Source of the DNA: Bdellovibrionales bacterium
GTDB taxonomy: Bacteria > Bdellovibrionota > UBA1018 > CAIMNF01
NCBI GenBank assembly: GCA_947462765.1
Contig: CANHQK010000006.1
Coordinates: 1-64,000 of the forward strand
DNA length: 64,000 nucleotides
Direction: 5' to 3'
Shown here: positions 47,278 to 56,278 of the stretch, piece after piece
How positions within the stretch are numbered: the stretch's first letter is position 1
How the letters are laid out: each line of letters opens with the position of its first letter
Position numbers and translations under genes: made by a program
The notes under the pieces: generated by a model
Databases searched by the model: none
What the model was told of the DNA's origin: nothing
What the model saw: the letters and a program-made list of their open reading frames with translations, nothing else

Positions 47278-47937
47278 TCAGCTCACCAGGTACAACAACG
47301 GGAACAAGTAAATCCAAACCAAGTCCACGAAGTGCCAGTAAAGTCCGGTCATCTCGACCGGGGTGAAATAATTCGGACCGAACTCATTACGCGATGCCCG
47401 GCGGATCAGCCAGTAAATCACGCCCATCCCGATGATCACGTGCAATCCGTGAATTCCGGTCATGACGAAATAAACCGAGAAGAACAGCGGAGCTTTGGCA
47501 ACGCTCAACTCCTGGTAAGCGTAAAGCTTGCCTGGAAGAATCGCCTCATGGATCTTATGCGAATACTCGAAGTACTTCACCACCAGGAACCCGCCTGCGA
47601 ACAGGAGGGTGATCCAGAGGTTACGGATGATCTTCTCGCGCTCACCCTTCTGGGCGGCGGTCACCGCCAGAGCCATGGATAGCGAACTGCTGATCAGAAT
47701 CACGGTATTGAGCGCACCCATCTTCCAATTCAGCAGCTGATGAACATCTTTCATCATCTGCGGATAGAAAACGCGGAGCACGGCGTAGGCCATGAACATG
47801 CCGGCGAAGAAGAGAACCTCGGTTACGAGGAAAATCCACATCCCCTGCTTACATGCCTCGAATTCTTCCATGCCCGTCTTGAAGTGATGGGCATGGTGAC
47901 GTTCATAATGCGGTACTGAACCGGTTGCTTGAGCCAT
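47278..47937 (-). CDS. ctaE: cytochrome c oxidase subunit III
   Basis: Membrane subunit of 219 residues with five hydrophobic helices. It has the subunit III blocks FLVTEVLFFAGMFMAY and GIHGLHVIIGMGV. This is the short five-helix version typical of bacterial caa3 oxidases. It starts 14 bp after the ctaD stop and ends 15 bp before ctaF. Confidence 0.94.
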   Translation of the reverse strand: MAQATGSVPHYERHHAHHFKTGMEEFEACKQGMWIFLVTEVLFFAGMFMAYAVLRVFYPQMMKDVHQLLNWKMGALNTVILISSSLSMALAVTAAQKGEREKIIRNLWITLLFAGGFLVVKYFEYSHKIHEAILPGKLYAYQELSVAKAPLFFSVYFVMTGIHGLHVIIGMGVIYWLIRRASRNEFGPNYFTPVEMTGLYWHFVDLVWIYLFPLLYLVS

Positions 47938-47951
47938 GTTTTTTTCCTTTC

Positions 47952-49574
47952 TTAGGCGTTATCGCCCATCAAAGCTTTTTCGCCACGGTACTCATAAGGA
48001 CCATCGGTCACGACGGGCTCCACGAGGAAATTCTCATGCGGAGGGGGCGAGGCGGTCATCCACTCGAGAGTAAGCGCACCCCAGGGGTTCGGACCGGAAG
48101 CACGTCCGGACTTCAGCCCGCGAGCCAGGTTCCACGCCACAATCAGGAATCCGAGACCGAGGATCCAGGAGCCCATGGTGGAAATCCGGTTCAGAGTGGT
48201 CAGCTGTGGAAGATAGTCCGCATACCGGCGAGGCATTCCAAGCACGCCCAGGATGAACTGCGGGAAGAAGGTCACGTTGAAGCCGACCATGATCATCCAG
48301 GAAGCCAGACGAGCCGGCCCTTCGGAATACATCTTTCCGCTGAACTTCGGAAACCAGTAGTGCAGACCAGCAAGGAATGCCAGCAGCGTTCCGCCCACCA
48401 TCACGTAGTGGAAGTGTGCCACCACGAAATAAGTAGCCGTCAGGTGCACGTCAACCGATACCACGGCAAGGAACACACCAGTCAAACCACCGATCGTGAA
48501 AACGAACAGGAAGCCCATCGCATACAACATCGGCGTGTCGAAACGAAGGGAGCCCTTGTACATCGTACCGAGCCAGCTGAACACCTTCACGCCGGTCGGA
48601 ACTGCCACGAGCATGGTCAGAAAAGAAAACACGAAGTTCGCGAAGTCAGACTGACCGCTCACAAACATGTGGTGTCCCCAAACCACGAACGACACCAGAG
48701 CGATCCCGAAGGTTGCTGCGGCAATCGCCTTGTAACCGAACACCGGCTTACGCGAGAAAGCGGGGATCACATCCGAAATCACACCCATCGCCGGAAGAAC
48801 CATGATGTACACGGCCGGGTGGGAGTAAAACCAGAAGAAGTGCTGGAACAATACCGGATCACCTCCGAGAGTCGGGTCGAAGATCCCGATACCGATCAAA
48901 CGCTCGAGCACGAGAAGCAGGAGTGTGATGGCCAGGACCGGAGTCGCCAGGACCTGAATGATCGAAGTGGCGTAGATCGCCCACAAGAACAGCGGCAACC
49001 GGTCCCAAGTGAGGCCTGGTGCGCGGAGCTTGTGGATGGTCACGATGAAATTCAGCCCGGTCAAGATCGAGCTGAACCCCATGATGAATGCCCCGAGAAG
49101 AACCAGCGTAGTGCTCGAACTGGTCTTGATCGAATAAGGCGCATAAAAGGTCCATCCGGTGTCGACACCCTTCAAAAACAGGGTGCTCGAAGCGATGGTG
49201 GCGCCCAGGATGTAGACGTAGAAGGAGACCAAGTTCCAACGGGGGAACGCGACATCCTTTGCACCGATCTGCATCGGTAGAATGAAGTTACCGATCGCGG
49301 CAGGAATCAAGGGAATGATCACCATGAAGACCATGATCGCACCGTGGTAGGTGAAGAACCGGTTGTACTGATCCATCGTCAGATACTGCATCCCGGGAGA
49401 GAACAGTTCCAAGCGAACCCCGAGAGCAAAAAGCCCTCCGAGCAGGAACATCCCGAGAATCACGAAAAGGTACATGAGACCGATTCGTTTGTGATCCAAA
49501 GTGAACAACCAGGACTTCAGTCCGTGGGAGTGATTCAGATAGTTATCGCCATGTGCGCCAGTAGAGTGAGACAT
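47952..49574 (-). CDS. ctaD: cytochrome c oxidase subunit I, A2-type
   Basis: Catalytic heme-copper subunit, 540 residues from ATG 49574 (GAAGGAG nine bases upstream; the in-frame TTG 49592 contains the ribosome-binding site). The low-spin heme His is in YHGAIMV; CuB ligands are in WFYSHPAVY and VWGHHMF; the other heme His pair is in AHFHYVM. The helix VI motif is YSHPAVY, with Ala where A1 oxidases have the proton-channel Glu (HPEVY), which marks the A2 subfamily that uses a Tyr-Ser pair. About twelve helices. Confidence 0.96.
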   Translation of the reverse strand: MSHSTGAHGDNYLNHSHGLKSWLFTLDHKRIGLMYLFVILGMFLLGGLFALGVRLELFSPGMQYLTMDQYNRFFTYHGAIMVFMVIIPLIPAAIGNFILPMQIGAKDVAFPRWNLVSFYVYILGATIASSTLFLKGVDTGWTFYAPYSIKTSSSTTLVLLGAFIMGFSSILTGLNFIVTIHKLRAPGLTWDRLPLFLWAIYATSIIQVLATPVLAITLLLLVLERLIGIGIFDPTLGGDPVLFQHFFWFYSHPAVYIMVLPAMGVISDVIPAFSRKPVFGYKAIAAATFGIALVSFVVWGHHMFVSGQSDFANFVFSFLTMLVAVPTGVKVFSWLGTMYKGSLRFDTPMLYAMGFLFVFTIGGLTGVFLAVVSVDVHLTATYFVVAHFHYVMVGGTLLAFLAGLHYWFPKFSGKMYSEGPARLASWMIMVGFNVTFFPQFILGVLGMPRRYADYLPQLTTLNRISTMGSWILGLGFLIVAWNLARGLKSGRASGPNPWGALTLEWMTASPPPHENFLVEPVVTDGPYEYRGEKALMGDNA

Positions 49575-49592
49575 ATCGTCGTTCTCCTTCAA

Positions 49593-50666
49593 TTATTTCA
49601 AACTCTTGATGTATTCGATAATCGCCGCGAGCTCTTCCTCGTTCACGAGACCTTTGTAAGGAGGCATCGAGGGCGGATAGCCTTCAACCACCTTGGCCAG
49701 AGGATTCTCGATCGACTCGCGAAGGTAATTGTCATCAACGGTGACGGTGATCGTTTTACCGCCTTCGACCACTTTCTCCTCACGACCGTAGAGACCCTTG
49801 TACGAAGGACCGACCAGCTTGGAGCCGTCCGAAGAGTGGCAGGCAATACAGCCCTTCGTCGAAGTGAGCGCCTTACCCTTGTCCGCAAGGCTCAGCTGAC
49901 CGCCCGTAGTGGCTCCAGCTTGGGCTTCAGGCATCCCCTCTCCCAGGCGGTTCGCGCGGAAACCGGGGAAAGTCGGGTCTGCGGGCAAAGAGTCGACATC
50001 GATCTTTTTGCCGGAAAGCCAATCTTTCCACTGGGCATCACTCAATACGATCAAGCGCGCCAACATCCCGGAGTGGGAGGTGCCACAGTACTCGGTGCAA
50101 TAAACCTGATGAATACCGGGAACCTTGGCCTCAAACCAAACACTCGAGTACATCCCCGGAACCACGTCTTTTTTAACGCGGAAGTTAGGAATGAAAAAAG
50201 CGTGCAAAACATCTTCGGAGGACATGATCAGCTTAACGGGCTTGTTCGCAGGAACAAAAAGATCCCCGACACTGCTGGTGCCGTTCTTGTAAACGAATTG
50301 CCAGAGCCACTGCTTGCCGATCACCCGGACTTCCATCGCATCAGATGGAGCATGAATCATTTCTTTGTAAACCTGCCATCCCCACCCGAAACAAATGAAG
50401 AGGAGAATGGTCGGAATCACCGTCCAGATGATTTCCAGAGGAGTGTTACCGTGGATGTACTTCGGCTTCTTGAATACACCGCTACGATACTTGATCGCAA
50501 AGATGAGCATGGCAGCCACAATCCCCACGAAGAATACGAGACTGAGGTAAACCAGGAACCAATAGATTCCGTCCCAACTCTGGGCCACGTCCGACGCTGC
50601 CACCGGAATGGTGGCGGCTTTTGCAGTTGAGGTGATGAAGAGCAAGCAAAGCAGCAGCTTGTTCAT
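49593..50666 (-). CDS. ctaC: cytochrome c oxidase subunit II with fused cytochrome c
   Basis: 357 residues from ATG 50666. A signal peptide and two transmembrane helices precede the CuA domain, whose ligands are His155, Cys190, Cys194, His198 and Met201 (CTEYCGTSHSGM). Residues 260-357 are a cytochrome c domain with CIACH at 273-277 and a likely axial Met in SMPPYKG: the caa3 type. Its ATG overlaps the sco stop (ATGA). It receives electrons for the A2 oxidase. Confidence 0.96.
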   Translation of the reverse strand: MNKLLLCLLFITSTAKAATIPVAASDVAQSWDGIYWFLVYLSLVFFVGIVAAMLIFAIKYRSGVFKKPKYIHGNTPLEIIWTVIPTILLFICFGWGWQVYKEMIHAPSDAMEVRVIGKQWLWQFVYKNGTSSVGDLFVPANKPVKLIMSSEDVLHAFFIPNFRVKKDVVPGMYSSVWFEAKVPGIHQVYCTEYCGTSHSGMLARLIVLSDAQWKDWLSGKKIDVDSLPADPTFPGFRANRLGEGMPEAQAGATTGGQLSLADKGKALTSTKGCIACHSSDGSKLVGPSYKGLYGREEKVVEGGKTITVTVDDNYLRESIENPLAKVVEGYPPSMPPYKGLVNEEELAAIIEYIKSLK

Positions 50667-51553
50667 TTCGTTTTTCCTTTCCTTTGTCTGGTCCAAAAGA
50701 TGCTTAAATAAGAGCCCAGCAGGAGCGTTGTCAAAGCAGCGCCCAATTGCATCACCCTGAAAGCTTGGAGGGAATACCCCCGAGCAGAGGGCTCGTAGTG
50801 ATAGCAAAACATGAGTAAACGATCCAAAACATTCCCGATCTTGCCCTTCGAAGCCTCGAGTAACGCAAGCTTGAGATCCTTGGGCTGATAGGTCACACCA
50901 TAAAGATAACGGGATATGACTCCTTCGGGAGTCAGAACAAAAGTCACCGCAGAATGCGCATACTGTTTCTGAAACGAATCATATTTGAAATTGAAACCCA
51001 CCTGCGAAGCGATTTTTTTGATCTGCTCCTCAGTGCCGGTAAGAAAGTGCCAACCCGACTTGGCTGCATCCACATCCCTCTTGGCCCCGTCGAAATACTC
51101 CTCGAGATAAGCCTCTTTCTTGGCCAGTGCCATCTGAGGAGACTCTTTGTGATTGATGCTGACGGTGACCATACGGAACTCTTTTCCGACGCTCCACTGG
51201 AGACCCTTGATCCCTTCGGTCACACCGTTCAAAACCATCGTGCACAACATCGGGCACTCGTAATAGACCAGATTGAGAATCACTGGCTTGCCACTCGTGA
51301 AGAACTCACCGAGCTTCTTTTGTTTACCATCGACGGAATCCGTAAGTTCGATTCCGGCCAAGTCCACCTTTTCGCCAAGATGTTCAGAAACCCCAACACC
51401 GTCGAGTTCTTGAGGAACTTTTTTCGGATCCCCTTTCAACTCGACTTGCGCGGGCTTTGCCGGCTGTGCGGAATCTGCACGCGAAGAGACCGGGCCCGCA
51501 AGACCCAGCAACAGGACGCAAAAAATCGCATTTTTTCCAAAATGCAGCTTCAC
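50663..51553 (-). CDS. sco: SCO1/SenC copper chaperone for CuA
   Basis: Periplasm-facing copper chaperone, 296 residues from GTG 51553, which has AGAGGGTGG just upstream and precedes a signal peptide; further upstream the frame overlaps the divergent ctaB. The metal site is Cys100, Cys104 (CPMLC) and His200, in a thioredoxin-like fold. A C-terminal transmembrane helix (GAALTTLLLGSYLSIFW) follows a CYHYEP motif. First gene of the oxidase operon. Confidence 0.93.
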   Translation of the reverse strand: MKLHFGKNAIFCVLLLGLAGPVSSRADSAQPAKPAQVELKGDPKKVPQELDGVGVSEHLGEKVDLAGIELTDSVDGKQKKLGEFFTSGKPVILNLVYYECPMLCTMVLNGVTEGIKGLQWSVGKEFRMVTVSINHKESPQMALAKKEAYLEEYFDGAKRDVDAAKSGWHFLTGTEEQIKKIASQVGFNFKYDSFQKQYAHSAVTFVLTPEGVISRYLYGVTYQPKDLKLALLEASKGKIGNVLDRLLMFCYHYEPSARGYSLQAFRVMQLGAALTTLLLGSYLSIFWTRQRKGKTK

Positions 51554-51625
51554 AAACCACCCTCTTCGTATGATGAATACCTTAACAGCAGGAACCGGAT
51601 TCCGTAATAAAAATATGACACTACC

Positions 51626-52522
51626 ATGACAAAAATTTTGGACCAGACCAAGGTCATTCTCAGGCTGACCAAAGCGGAAATCGTCCTGCTGGAGGCCATT
51701 ACTCTTGCAGCTGGATTCATGATCGGGCACCCTTTCGAACTTCCATTCGATTGGTCGAGATTCTTCTTGGCGTTGATCGGCGTCTCTTGCTTGGCCCTGG
51801 CTGCCGGCGCACTGAATCAAATCCAAGAGAGGGAGCAGGACTCCCAAATGGATCGGACCCGGACACGACCCCTTCCAAGCGGACGGATCAGTCTCACCAC
51901 TGCATGGACCCTGACTCTTCTCTTGCTGGGCTTCGGAACCTTATTGCTCAGCTGGATTTCAGTAACCGTCCTACTTCTTGGCTGGGCAGCCGTCATCAGC
52001 TACAACGGACTCTACACTCTCTGGTGGAAGCGAAAGCTCGCTTTCGCCGCGATACCGGGAGCCATCCCCGGCGCCCTCCCGATTTGGATCGGATTTGTGG
52101 CAGCCAATGGTAGCCTCACGGACCTCAGGGGCTATTACCTCTTCGCCATACTCTTCTTCTGGCAAATGCCTCACTTCTGGGTTCTGGCGCTGAAATACTC
52201 CGAGGACTATCACCAAGGAGGCTTCCCCACCCTACCCGTGGCTCGAGGAACAGGGGTCACGCGTTTCCAAATCACCCTTTGGTGCCTGGCTTACGCCGCA
52301 CTCGGCCTTCTTTCACCCCTGTTTTTTCCAATCGGAATCCTGGGGTTGACCGGAAGCCTTCTGACCAGCACCTGGCTCATTTTCGAACTGATGCGCTTCC
52401 TTCATCACCCTGCTCAAAAAACCTGGCTCAGATTTTTCTTAAGCATCAACTTCAGCATGATGGTCTATCTCTTTGTGATCACAGCAGATCTCTGGTCGAT
52501 CTGGCTCCATCCCCGATCCTGA
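51626..52522 (+). CDS. ctaB: protoheme IX farnesyltransferase
   Basis: Makes heme O, the precursor of heme A, for the oxidase. 298 residues, UbiA fold with about nine helices. The polyprenyl-binding motif NQIQEREQDSQMDRTRTRPLPSG is diagnostic. Divergent from sco with a 72-bp spacer, so the two may share control. No ctaA is in the window. The ATG has no strong ribosome-binding site. Confidence 0.95.
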   Translation: MTKILDQTKVILRLTKAEIVLLEAITLAAGFMIGHPFELPFDWSRFFLALIGVSCLALAAGALNQIQEREQDSQMDRTRTRPLPSGRISLTTAWTLTLLLLGFGTLLLSWISVTVLLLGWAAVISYNGLYTLWWKRKLAFAAIPGAIPGALPIWIGFVAANGSLTDLRGYYLFAILFFWQMPHFWVLALKYSEDYHQGGFPTLPVARGTGVTRFQITLWCLAYAALGLLSPLFFPIGILGLTGSLLTSTWLIFELMRFLHHPAQKTWLRFFLSINFSMMVYLFVITADLWSIWLHPRS

Positions 52523-52564
52523 CCCAACAACTTAAACCCTCGTTTTAACGGAGATTTTTGCTTA

Positions 52565-52592
52565 TTGCGAAGTTGGCGCAACGCGTTATACT
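52565..52592 (+). promoter_or_regulatory. sigma70-like promoter for the 68-residue ORF
   Basis: TTGCGA and TATACT (5/6 to the -10 consensus) are 16 bases apart. Transcription would begin within a few bases of ATG 52602, suggesting a leaderless or nearly leaderless mRNA, and no Shine-Dalgarno is visible. Confidence 0.5.
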
Positions 52593-52601
52593 AATTGTAT
52601 T

Positions 52602-52808
52602 ATGCTGTGCAAACACGATTGGTCCCATGCGGGATATGACGCGGAAGAACTCTACTTTGAAAAACTCAACCGCGAGCTGATCAACCAACTGAAAGCGGAA
52701 AAAGAAGGTCGAAAGGACCCAGCCGGGAATGAACGCCCGCTGGCACAAGTCATCCCCTTTCCGAATCGTCGCTCCGTGACTCCGGAGCGCGATAAAAAAG
52801 CAGCTTAA
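52602..52808 (+). CDS. small conserved-looking hypothetical protein
   Basis: 68 residues, hydrophilic and charged, starting MLCKHDWSHAGYDAEELYF, with a helix of Glu/Lys type and a short Pro-rich strand. I do not recognise it. A good -10 element ten bases before the ATG supports expression. Its TAA stop shares TTAA with the convergent OsmC gene. Confidence 0.55.
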   Translation: MLCKHDWSHAGYDAEELYFEKLNRELINQLKAEKEGRKDPAGNERPLAQVIPFPNRRSVTPERDKKAA

Positions 52809-53254
52809 GCGCTGGCCTCAAACTCGAAGGTTTTGCCCGTCTTAACTGAATTCAAAATCAGACAGGATTGACTTGTCTTCTCCAGAAGTCTGCGTGCACG
52901 CTCCGGATCCGGAGCCCCCTCCACACTGGCCGTTAGGTGAAAATGCTTCATCCAGGGGGAGCCCTTTTCATCCCGATCGACGACCAACTCACCCTTCAGT
53001 TTTACCGACTGAAACACCAATTGGGATTTCGACGCGATCACCCGGAACGTGGCCATGAAGCAGTTCAGGAGGGCTAAGGCATAAAAGTCTTCTGGAGAAT
53101 ACCCCCCTCCCGGACCTTGGAACTCAGGTGGAATGGCTGCAATCAGATCCCGGTATTCCTCAGGCCGATGAGCGGGAACGCGCGTATTCCAAGTTGAATC
53201 GATACCGGACAGACCTTCCGCCGAAACTGAGAACTTGAGTGGATATTGAACCAT
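52805..53254 (-). CDS. OsmC/Ohr family protein
   Basis: 149 residues. It has the OsmC fold pattern, with one catalytic-type Cys in ALLNCFMATF and a second in TSQSCLILNSV, the two positions used in thiol-dependent peroxide reduction by Ohr/OsmC. The N-terminal half is longer than minimal Ohr proteins. Divergent from a GbsR/MarR-type regulator, which may control it. Confidence 0.85.
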   Translation of the reverse strand: MVQYPLKFSVSAEGLSGIDSTWNTRVPAHRPEEYRDLIAAIPPEFQGPGGGYSPEDFYALALLNCFMATFRVIASKSQLVFQSVKLKGELVVDRDEKGSPWMKHFHLTASVEGAPDPERARRLLEKTSQSCLILNSVKTGKTFEFEASA

Positions 53255-53290
53255 AATTGAGCCTCCGAACGCTGACTTTCAGCGCGCGAT

Positions 53291-53310
53291 AGTTTAAGAT
53301 AGTATAAACT
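53291..53310. promoter_or_regulatory. inverted repeat, candidate GbsR-type operator
   Basis: Arms AGTTTA and TAAACT around eight bases, ending just before the regulator's ATG in its divergent spacer with osmC. It overlaps TAAGAT and TATAAA -10-like hexamers, so a bound protein would block transcription. Confidence 0.4.
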
Positions 53311-53311
53311 C

Positions 53312-53830
53312 ATGAAACGTCAATCCACAATGAGTCAAGTCAATCGACTCGCTGAGAAAATCGGGGTCTTCATCGAATACTGGGGATTCAAACGAATCCA
53401 TGGGATGATCTGGACCCACCTTTACCTCTCTCCGCGTCCAGTATCGGCTCAGGAGCTGATTGCCCGGCTCAAGGTCTCAAAAGCCCTGATCAGCCTTTCT
53501 TTGAAAGACCTGCAACACTATGGCCTCATTCTTCAAACCGAAGACAGCCTGAACAAGAAGAACAAGTTTTACATAGCCAATCCTGATGTCTTCTCGGCCA
53601 TCCGACAGGTCCTGGTCACACGTGAGCAGGAGCTGCTTAAAAAAACCCACGAAGAATACCATCTGCTCAAAACGCTCACGGAGTCAGGAGCGGATACGAA
53701 CATGATCGAACTGGAAAGACTCGGATCACTCGGGCTGATGATCGGAGGGGCGGAGAGCACACTTCAGGCCATCCTGGCATTCTCGGAGATCCATCCGGAG
53801 CAACTCAAGAACATGTTCGACATCAAATAA
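53312..53830 (+). CDS. GbsR/MarR-type transcriptional regulator
   Basis: 172 residues. Winged helix about residues 20-90: WGFKRIHGMIWTHLYLSPRPVSAQELIARLKVSKALISLSLKDLQHYGLI is the GbsR-family pattern in two overlapping parts. The C-terminal part is helical and probably dimerises. It is divergent from osmC and is likely to regulate it and itself through the spacer palindrome. ATG 53312 has no ribosome-binding site; ATG 53330 is an alternative start. Confidence 0.85.
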   Translation: MKRQSTMSQVNRLAEKIGVFIEYWGFKRIHGMIWTHLYLSPRPVSAQELIARLKVSKALISLSLKDLQHYGLILQTEDSLNKKNKFYIANPDVFSAIRQVLVTREQELLKKTHEEYHLLKTLTESGADTNMIELERLGSLGLMIGGAESTLQAILAFSEIHPEQLKNMFDIK

Positions 53831-53861
53831 AACAGGCACTGGAAGAATCCTCCAGTGCCTG
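53825..53861 (-). terminator. terminator of the act operon, possibly bidirectional
   Basis: Perfect 11-bp arms CAGGCACTGGA and TCCAGTGCCTG with a 7-base loop. On the minus strand the stem is followed by TTTTATTT, ending the actF transcript 23 bp after its stop. The same hairpin sits right after the convergent regulator gene. Confidence 0.85.
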
Positions 53862-53884
53862 ATCGTTGATTGACTGAACTCGAA

Positions 53885-55093
53885 TCAAATATGGTGATGG
53901 AACACGGAATCCGGAAGGTACGGATCCTTGATCGCGAGAACGTTGTTCTTCCGGTAGAAACGGCTGACCAGCAAACCGAACACACCGAAAAACCCGAGCC
54001 AGATACCGATATCGGCCAGGTGAAAGCGAGGCCCTGCTTCGAAAATCTGGGGCTGGATCATCCAGTTCAGATCGAAGTACTCGGTGATCAGAATCCAGCA
54101 AGCCGTCAAGAATACGATCTCCTCGCTCCTTTTATTCCCGCGTGGGAGCAAAAGAAAGAACGGGAGCAGGAACTTACCCGCGAAGAGGGAAATGGTCCAA
54201 GGCGTCCAACCTTCATTGAAGCGAAGCAAGAAATAGCCGGTCTCTTCTGGAAGGTTGGCGTACCAAATCAGCATGTACTGCGAAAACCCGGTGTAAGCCC
54301 AAAATACCGTAAACGCGAACATGAGCTTCGCAATGTCATGGATATGGTTCTCATTCACCACTTTGGACAAGTACCCGGAACGCTTCATCAGAATGACCAC
54401 AATGGCCAACATCGCGAAGAATGTCTGGTAGGCACCCGCGAAAGTGTACACACCGAACATGGTCGAGAAGAAGTGCGGATCAAGGGACATGAGCTGATCG
54501 AAGGCACCCATTGAGAAGGTGATTGCGAAAAACACTAGGAACGCCACACCCCACTTACGATTGGTCTCGTAGGCCGCCTTGTAGTCAGCACCGTTATCCG
54601 TTTTCAAAGATGCACCGACGATTTTGTTAGCAAAAAACGCCCATCCCAACACGGCAATGAGGGTCCGAATGCTAAAGAATGTCATATTAAGGTAGCCGAG
54701 CTTGCCCTCAATCACATGGTCTCCGTGCGTGTGGGCAGGATCAAGCCACATGAACAGGGATTTGGACCCGGCAAACACCAGCAAGGTCGACACAAGGATG
54801 AACGGGATGTAGGCGGTGAAGCCCTCTGCGATCCGGCGAACAGGAGCACTCCACATCGAGGTGGTCACCCATTGGATCACCACGAAGAAAAGTGCGGTCA
54901 TCGAGATCGCCAGGAAATAAAAGTGCGAACGGAGAACGGCCGACCAAGCGTGCTTCTGGTCGATCGAAAACAGCACGAAAAACGAAACCAGTCCGAGCAG
55001 AATGAAAAACGAGAACAGCCCGGTCATGAAACCGGAAGCCCTAAGGCGTCCGGGATTCTCAATCTTGTGATCCATCGCGTGTGCGTGTCCCAT
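53885..55093 (-). CDS. actF: alternative complex III subunit ActF
   Basis: Membrane subunit of the quinol:cytochrome c/oxidase oxidoreductase, 402 residues with about ten helices. ActF is homologous to the C-terminal half of the NrfD-like ActC. Blocks such as GAFDQLMSLDPHFFSTMFGVYTFAG and WFY-like TGFSQYMLIWYANLPEET are typical. Last gene of the act operon; 20 bp after the actE stop. Confidence 0.93.
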   Translation of the reverse strand: MGHAHAMDHKIENPGRLRASGFMTGLFSFFILLGLVSFFVLFSIDQKHAWSAVLRSHFYFLAISMTALFFVVIQWVTTSMWSAPVRRIAEGFTAYIPFILVSTLLVFAGSKSLFMWLDPAHTHGDHVIEGKLGYLNMTFFSIRTLIAVLGWAFFANKIVGASLKTDNGADYKAAYETNRKWGVAFLVFFAITFSMGAFDQLMSLDPHFFSTMFGVYTFAGAYQTFFAMLAIVVILMKRSGYLSKVVNENHIHDIAKLMFAFTVFWAYTGFSQYMLIWYANLPEETGYFLLRFNEGWTPWTISLFAGKFLLPFFLLLPRGNKRSEEIVFLTACWILITEYFDLNWMIQPQIFEAGPRFHLADIGIWLGFFGVFGLLVSRFYRKNNVLAIKDPYLPDSVFHHHI

Positions 55094-55113
55094 GCTTCTT
55101 TACCAATCCTTTC

Positions 55114-55704
55114 TCAGAGATTCTCTTCGACGTAACCTTCGGCCTTTTTCAGGTCGTCGGCACTCGGGTGTTTGGCCCGGTAAAGAGCCCGGACATAATG
55201 CACTACGGCCCAACGCTCTTCCTCATTCAACTTCTCGGCGTATGAGGGCATCAGGTTCTGACCCATGGTGATGACATGGAAGATCTGTCCGTCTTTATAG
55301 TCACGAACCTTGTCACTTTGGAGGCTAGGCGGACGGGGGTAAAGAGGACGGGGCCAATCTTTCATCGCCACCACGTTACCGTCGCCCTCGCCATACTGAC
55401 CGTGACAAACGATACAGTAAGTATTGTAAAGGGCCTTACCGCTCAGAAGCGTGTCTTTGCTCCGGGGAAGCGGATTCAAATTGGCTTTGGATTCATCGAT
55501 TGAAACGTATGAATAAGGTCTGAAGTCACGCGGCACAGTCCCCTCGACCGGAGAACGGGTCGCCCCTTCCTCTTGGGCCTTGAGAGCAACACTGTAGTGC
55601 ATGTCAGGCGCGTAAACATAGTACGGCTTGGAATGCTTCACGTAACAACCGCTCAGCAAACTCGCCACTGCGGAAAAAAACGAAACTTGAACCAAGGTCT
55701 TCAT
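55114..55704 (-). CDS. actE: alternative complex III monoheme cytochrome ActE
   Basis: Periplasmic lipid-anchored cytochrome c, 196 residues from ATG 55704, the start that places a lipoprotein signal directly after it; lipobox LSGC with Cys20. One heme site, Cys97/Cys100/His101 (CIVCH), and a probable axial Met in NLMPSYA. It passes electrons from ActA/B towards the oxidase. It follows actD with 1 bp between. Confidence 0.93.
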   Translation of the reverse strand: MKTLVQVSFFSAVASLLSGCYVKHSKPYYVYAPDMHYSVALKAQEEGATRSPVEGTVPRDFRPYSYVSIDESKANLNPLPRSKDTLLSGKALYNTYCIVCHGQYGEGDGNVVAMKDWPRPLYPRPPSLQSDKVRDYKDGQIFHVITMGQNLMPSYAEKLNEEERWAVVHYVRALYRAKHPSADDLKKAEGYVEENL

Positions 55705-55705
55705 C

Positions 55706-56278
55706 TCAGAACCACCCCTCTTCAAACACTTTTCTCGTGTCCTTCGCACCGAGAGACTTCAGGAACGCTTCGGCTTTCTCTGCAGAGAACTCGGCCGGAG
55801 CCTCATCGTCATCCGATACTGGCGGACTTTCGATCATGATCGCAAAACGGCTGTTGGTGATCGACGGATCAAAGGACCGTTTGCTCAGATTGGGGAGACG
55901 ATTGAACGCAAGCATTGCAAGGAAAGTCGCTATCCCGCCAAAAAGGACCGAAAGCTCGAACATGATCGGAACGAAAGCCGGAAGAGAATTGAACGGCTTT
56001 CCACCGATGATGTGCGGCCACCAGGTCTTCGATGCGGCATACTGCCACGCAAACGCCGTGGCAGTTCCAGTGAAAGCCAGAGCACCGGTGACATAGGGCA
56101 CCTTCGAACGTGGAAGACCCTGTGCATGCTCGAGACCATGGACCGCATACGGTGTGAAACAATCGAAATCCTTGTATTCCGAATCACGGACCTTGGCTGT
56201 CGCCTCGATCAGACTTTCAGGGTCGTCGAAAAACCCCACCACCCCTGACAGAACCGGACCTTTGTTCTCCTTATGCAT
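55706..56278 (-). CDS. actD: alternative complex III subunit ActD
   Basis: 190 residues of the DUF3341 family. A soluble N-terminal part ([21 protein letters not shown]) precedes two transmembrane helices at about 62-80 and 100-125, then an acidic C-terminal region. Structural subunit of the complex. Overlaps the actC stop by 8 bp. Confidence 0.92.
   Translation of the reverse strand: MHKENKGPVLSGVVGFFDDPESLIEATAKVRDSEYKDFDCFTPYAVHGLEHAQGLPRSKVPYVTGALAFTGTATAFAWQYAASKTWWPHIIGGKPFNSLPAFVPIMFELSVLFGGIATFLAMLAFNRLPNLSKRSFDPSITNSRFAIMIESPPVSDDDEAPAEFSAEKAEAFLKSLGAKDTRKVFEEGWF

Noticed and set aside
47925-50630. Long plus-strand frames opposite ctaD and ctaC
   Set aside because: Same reason: His/Arg/Glu-rich mirror of membrane proteins, with no start signals.
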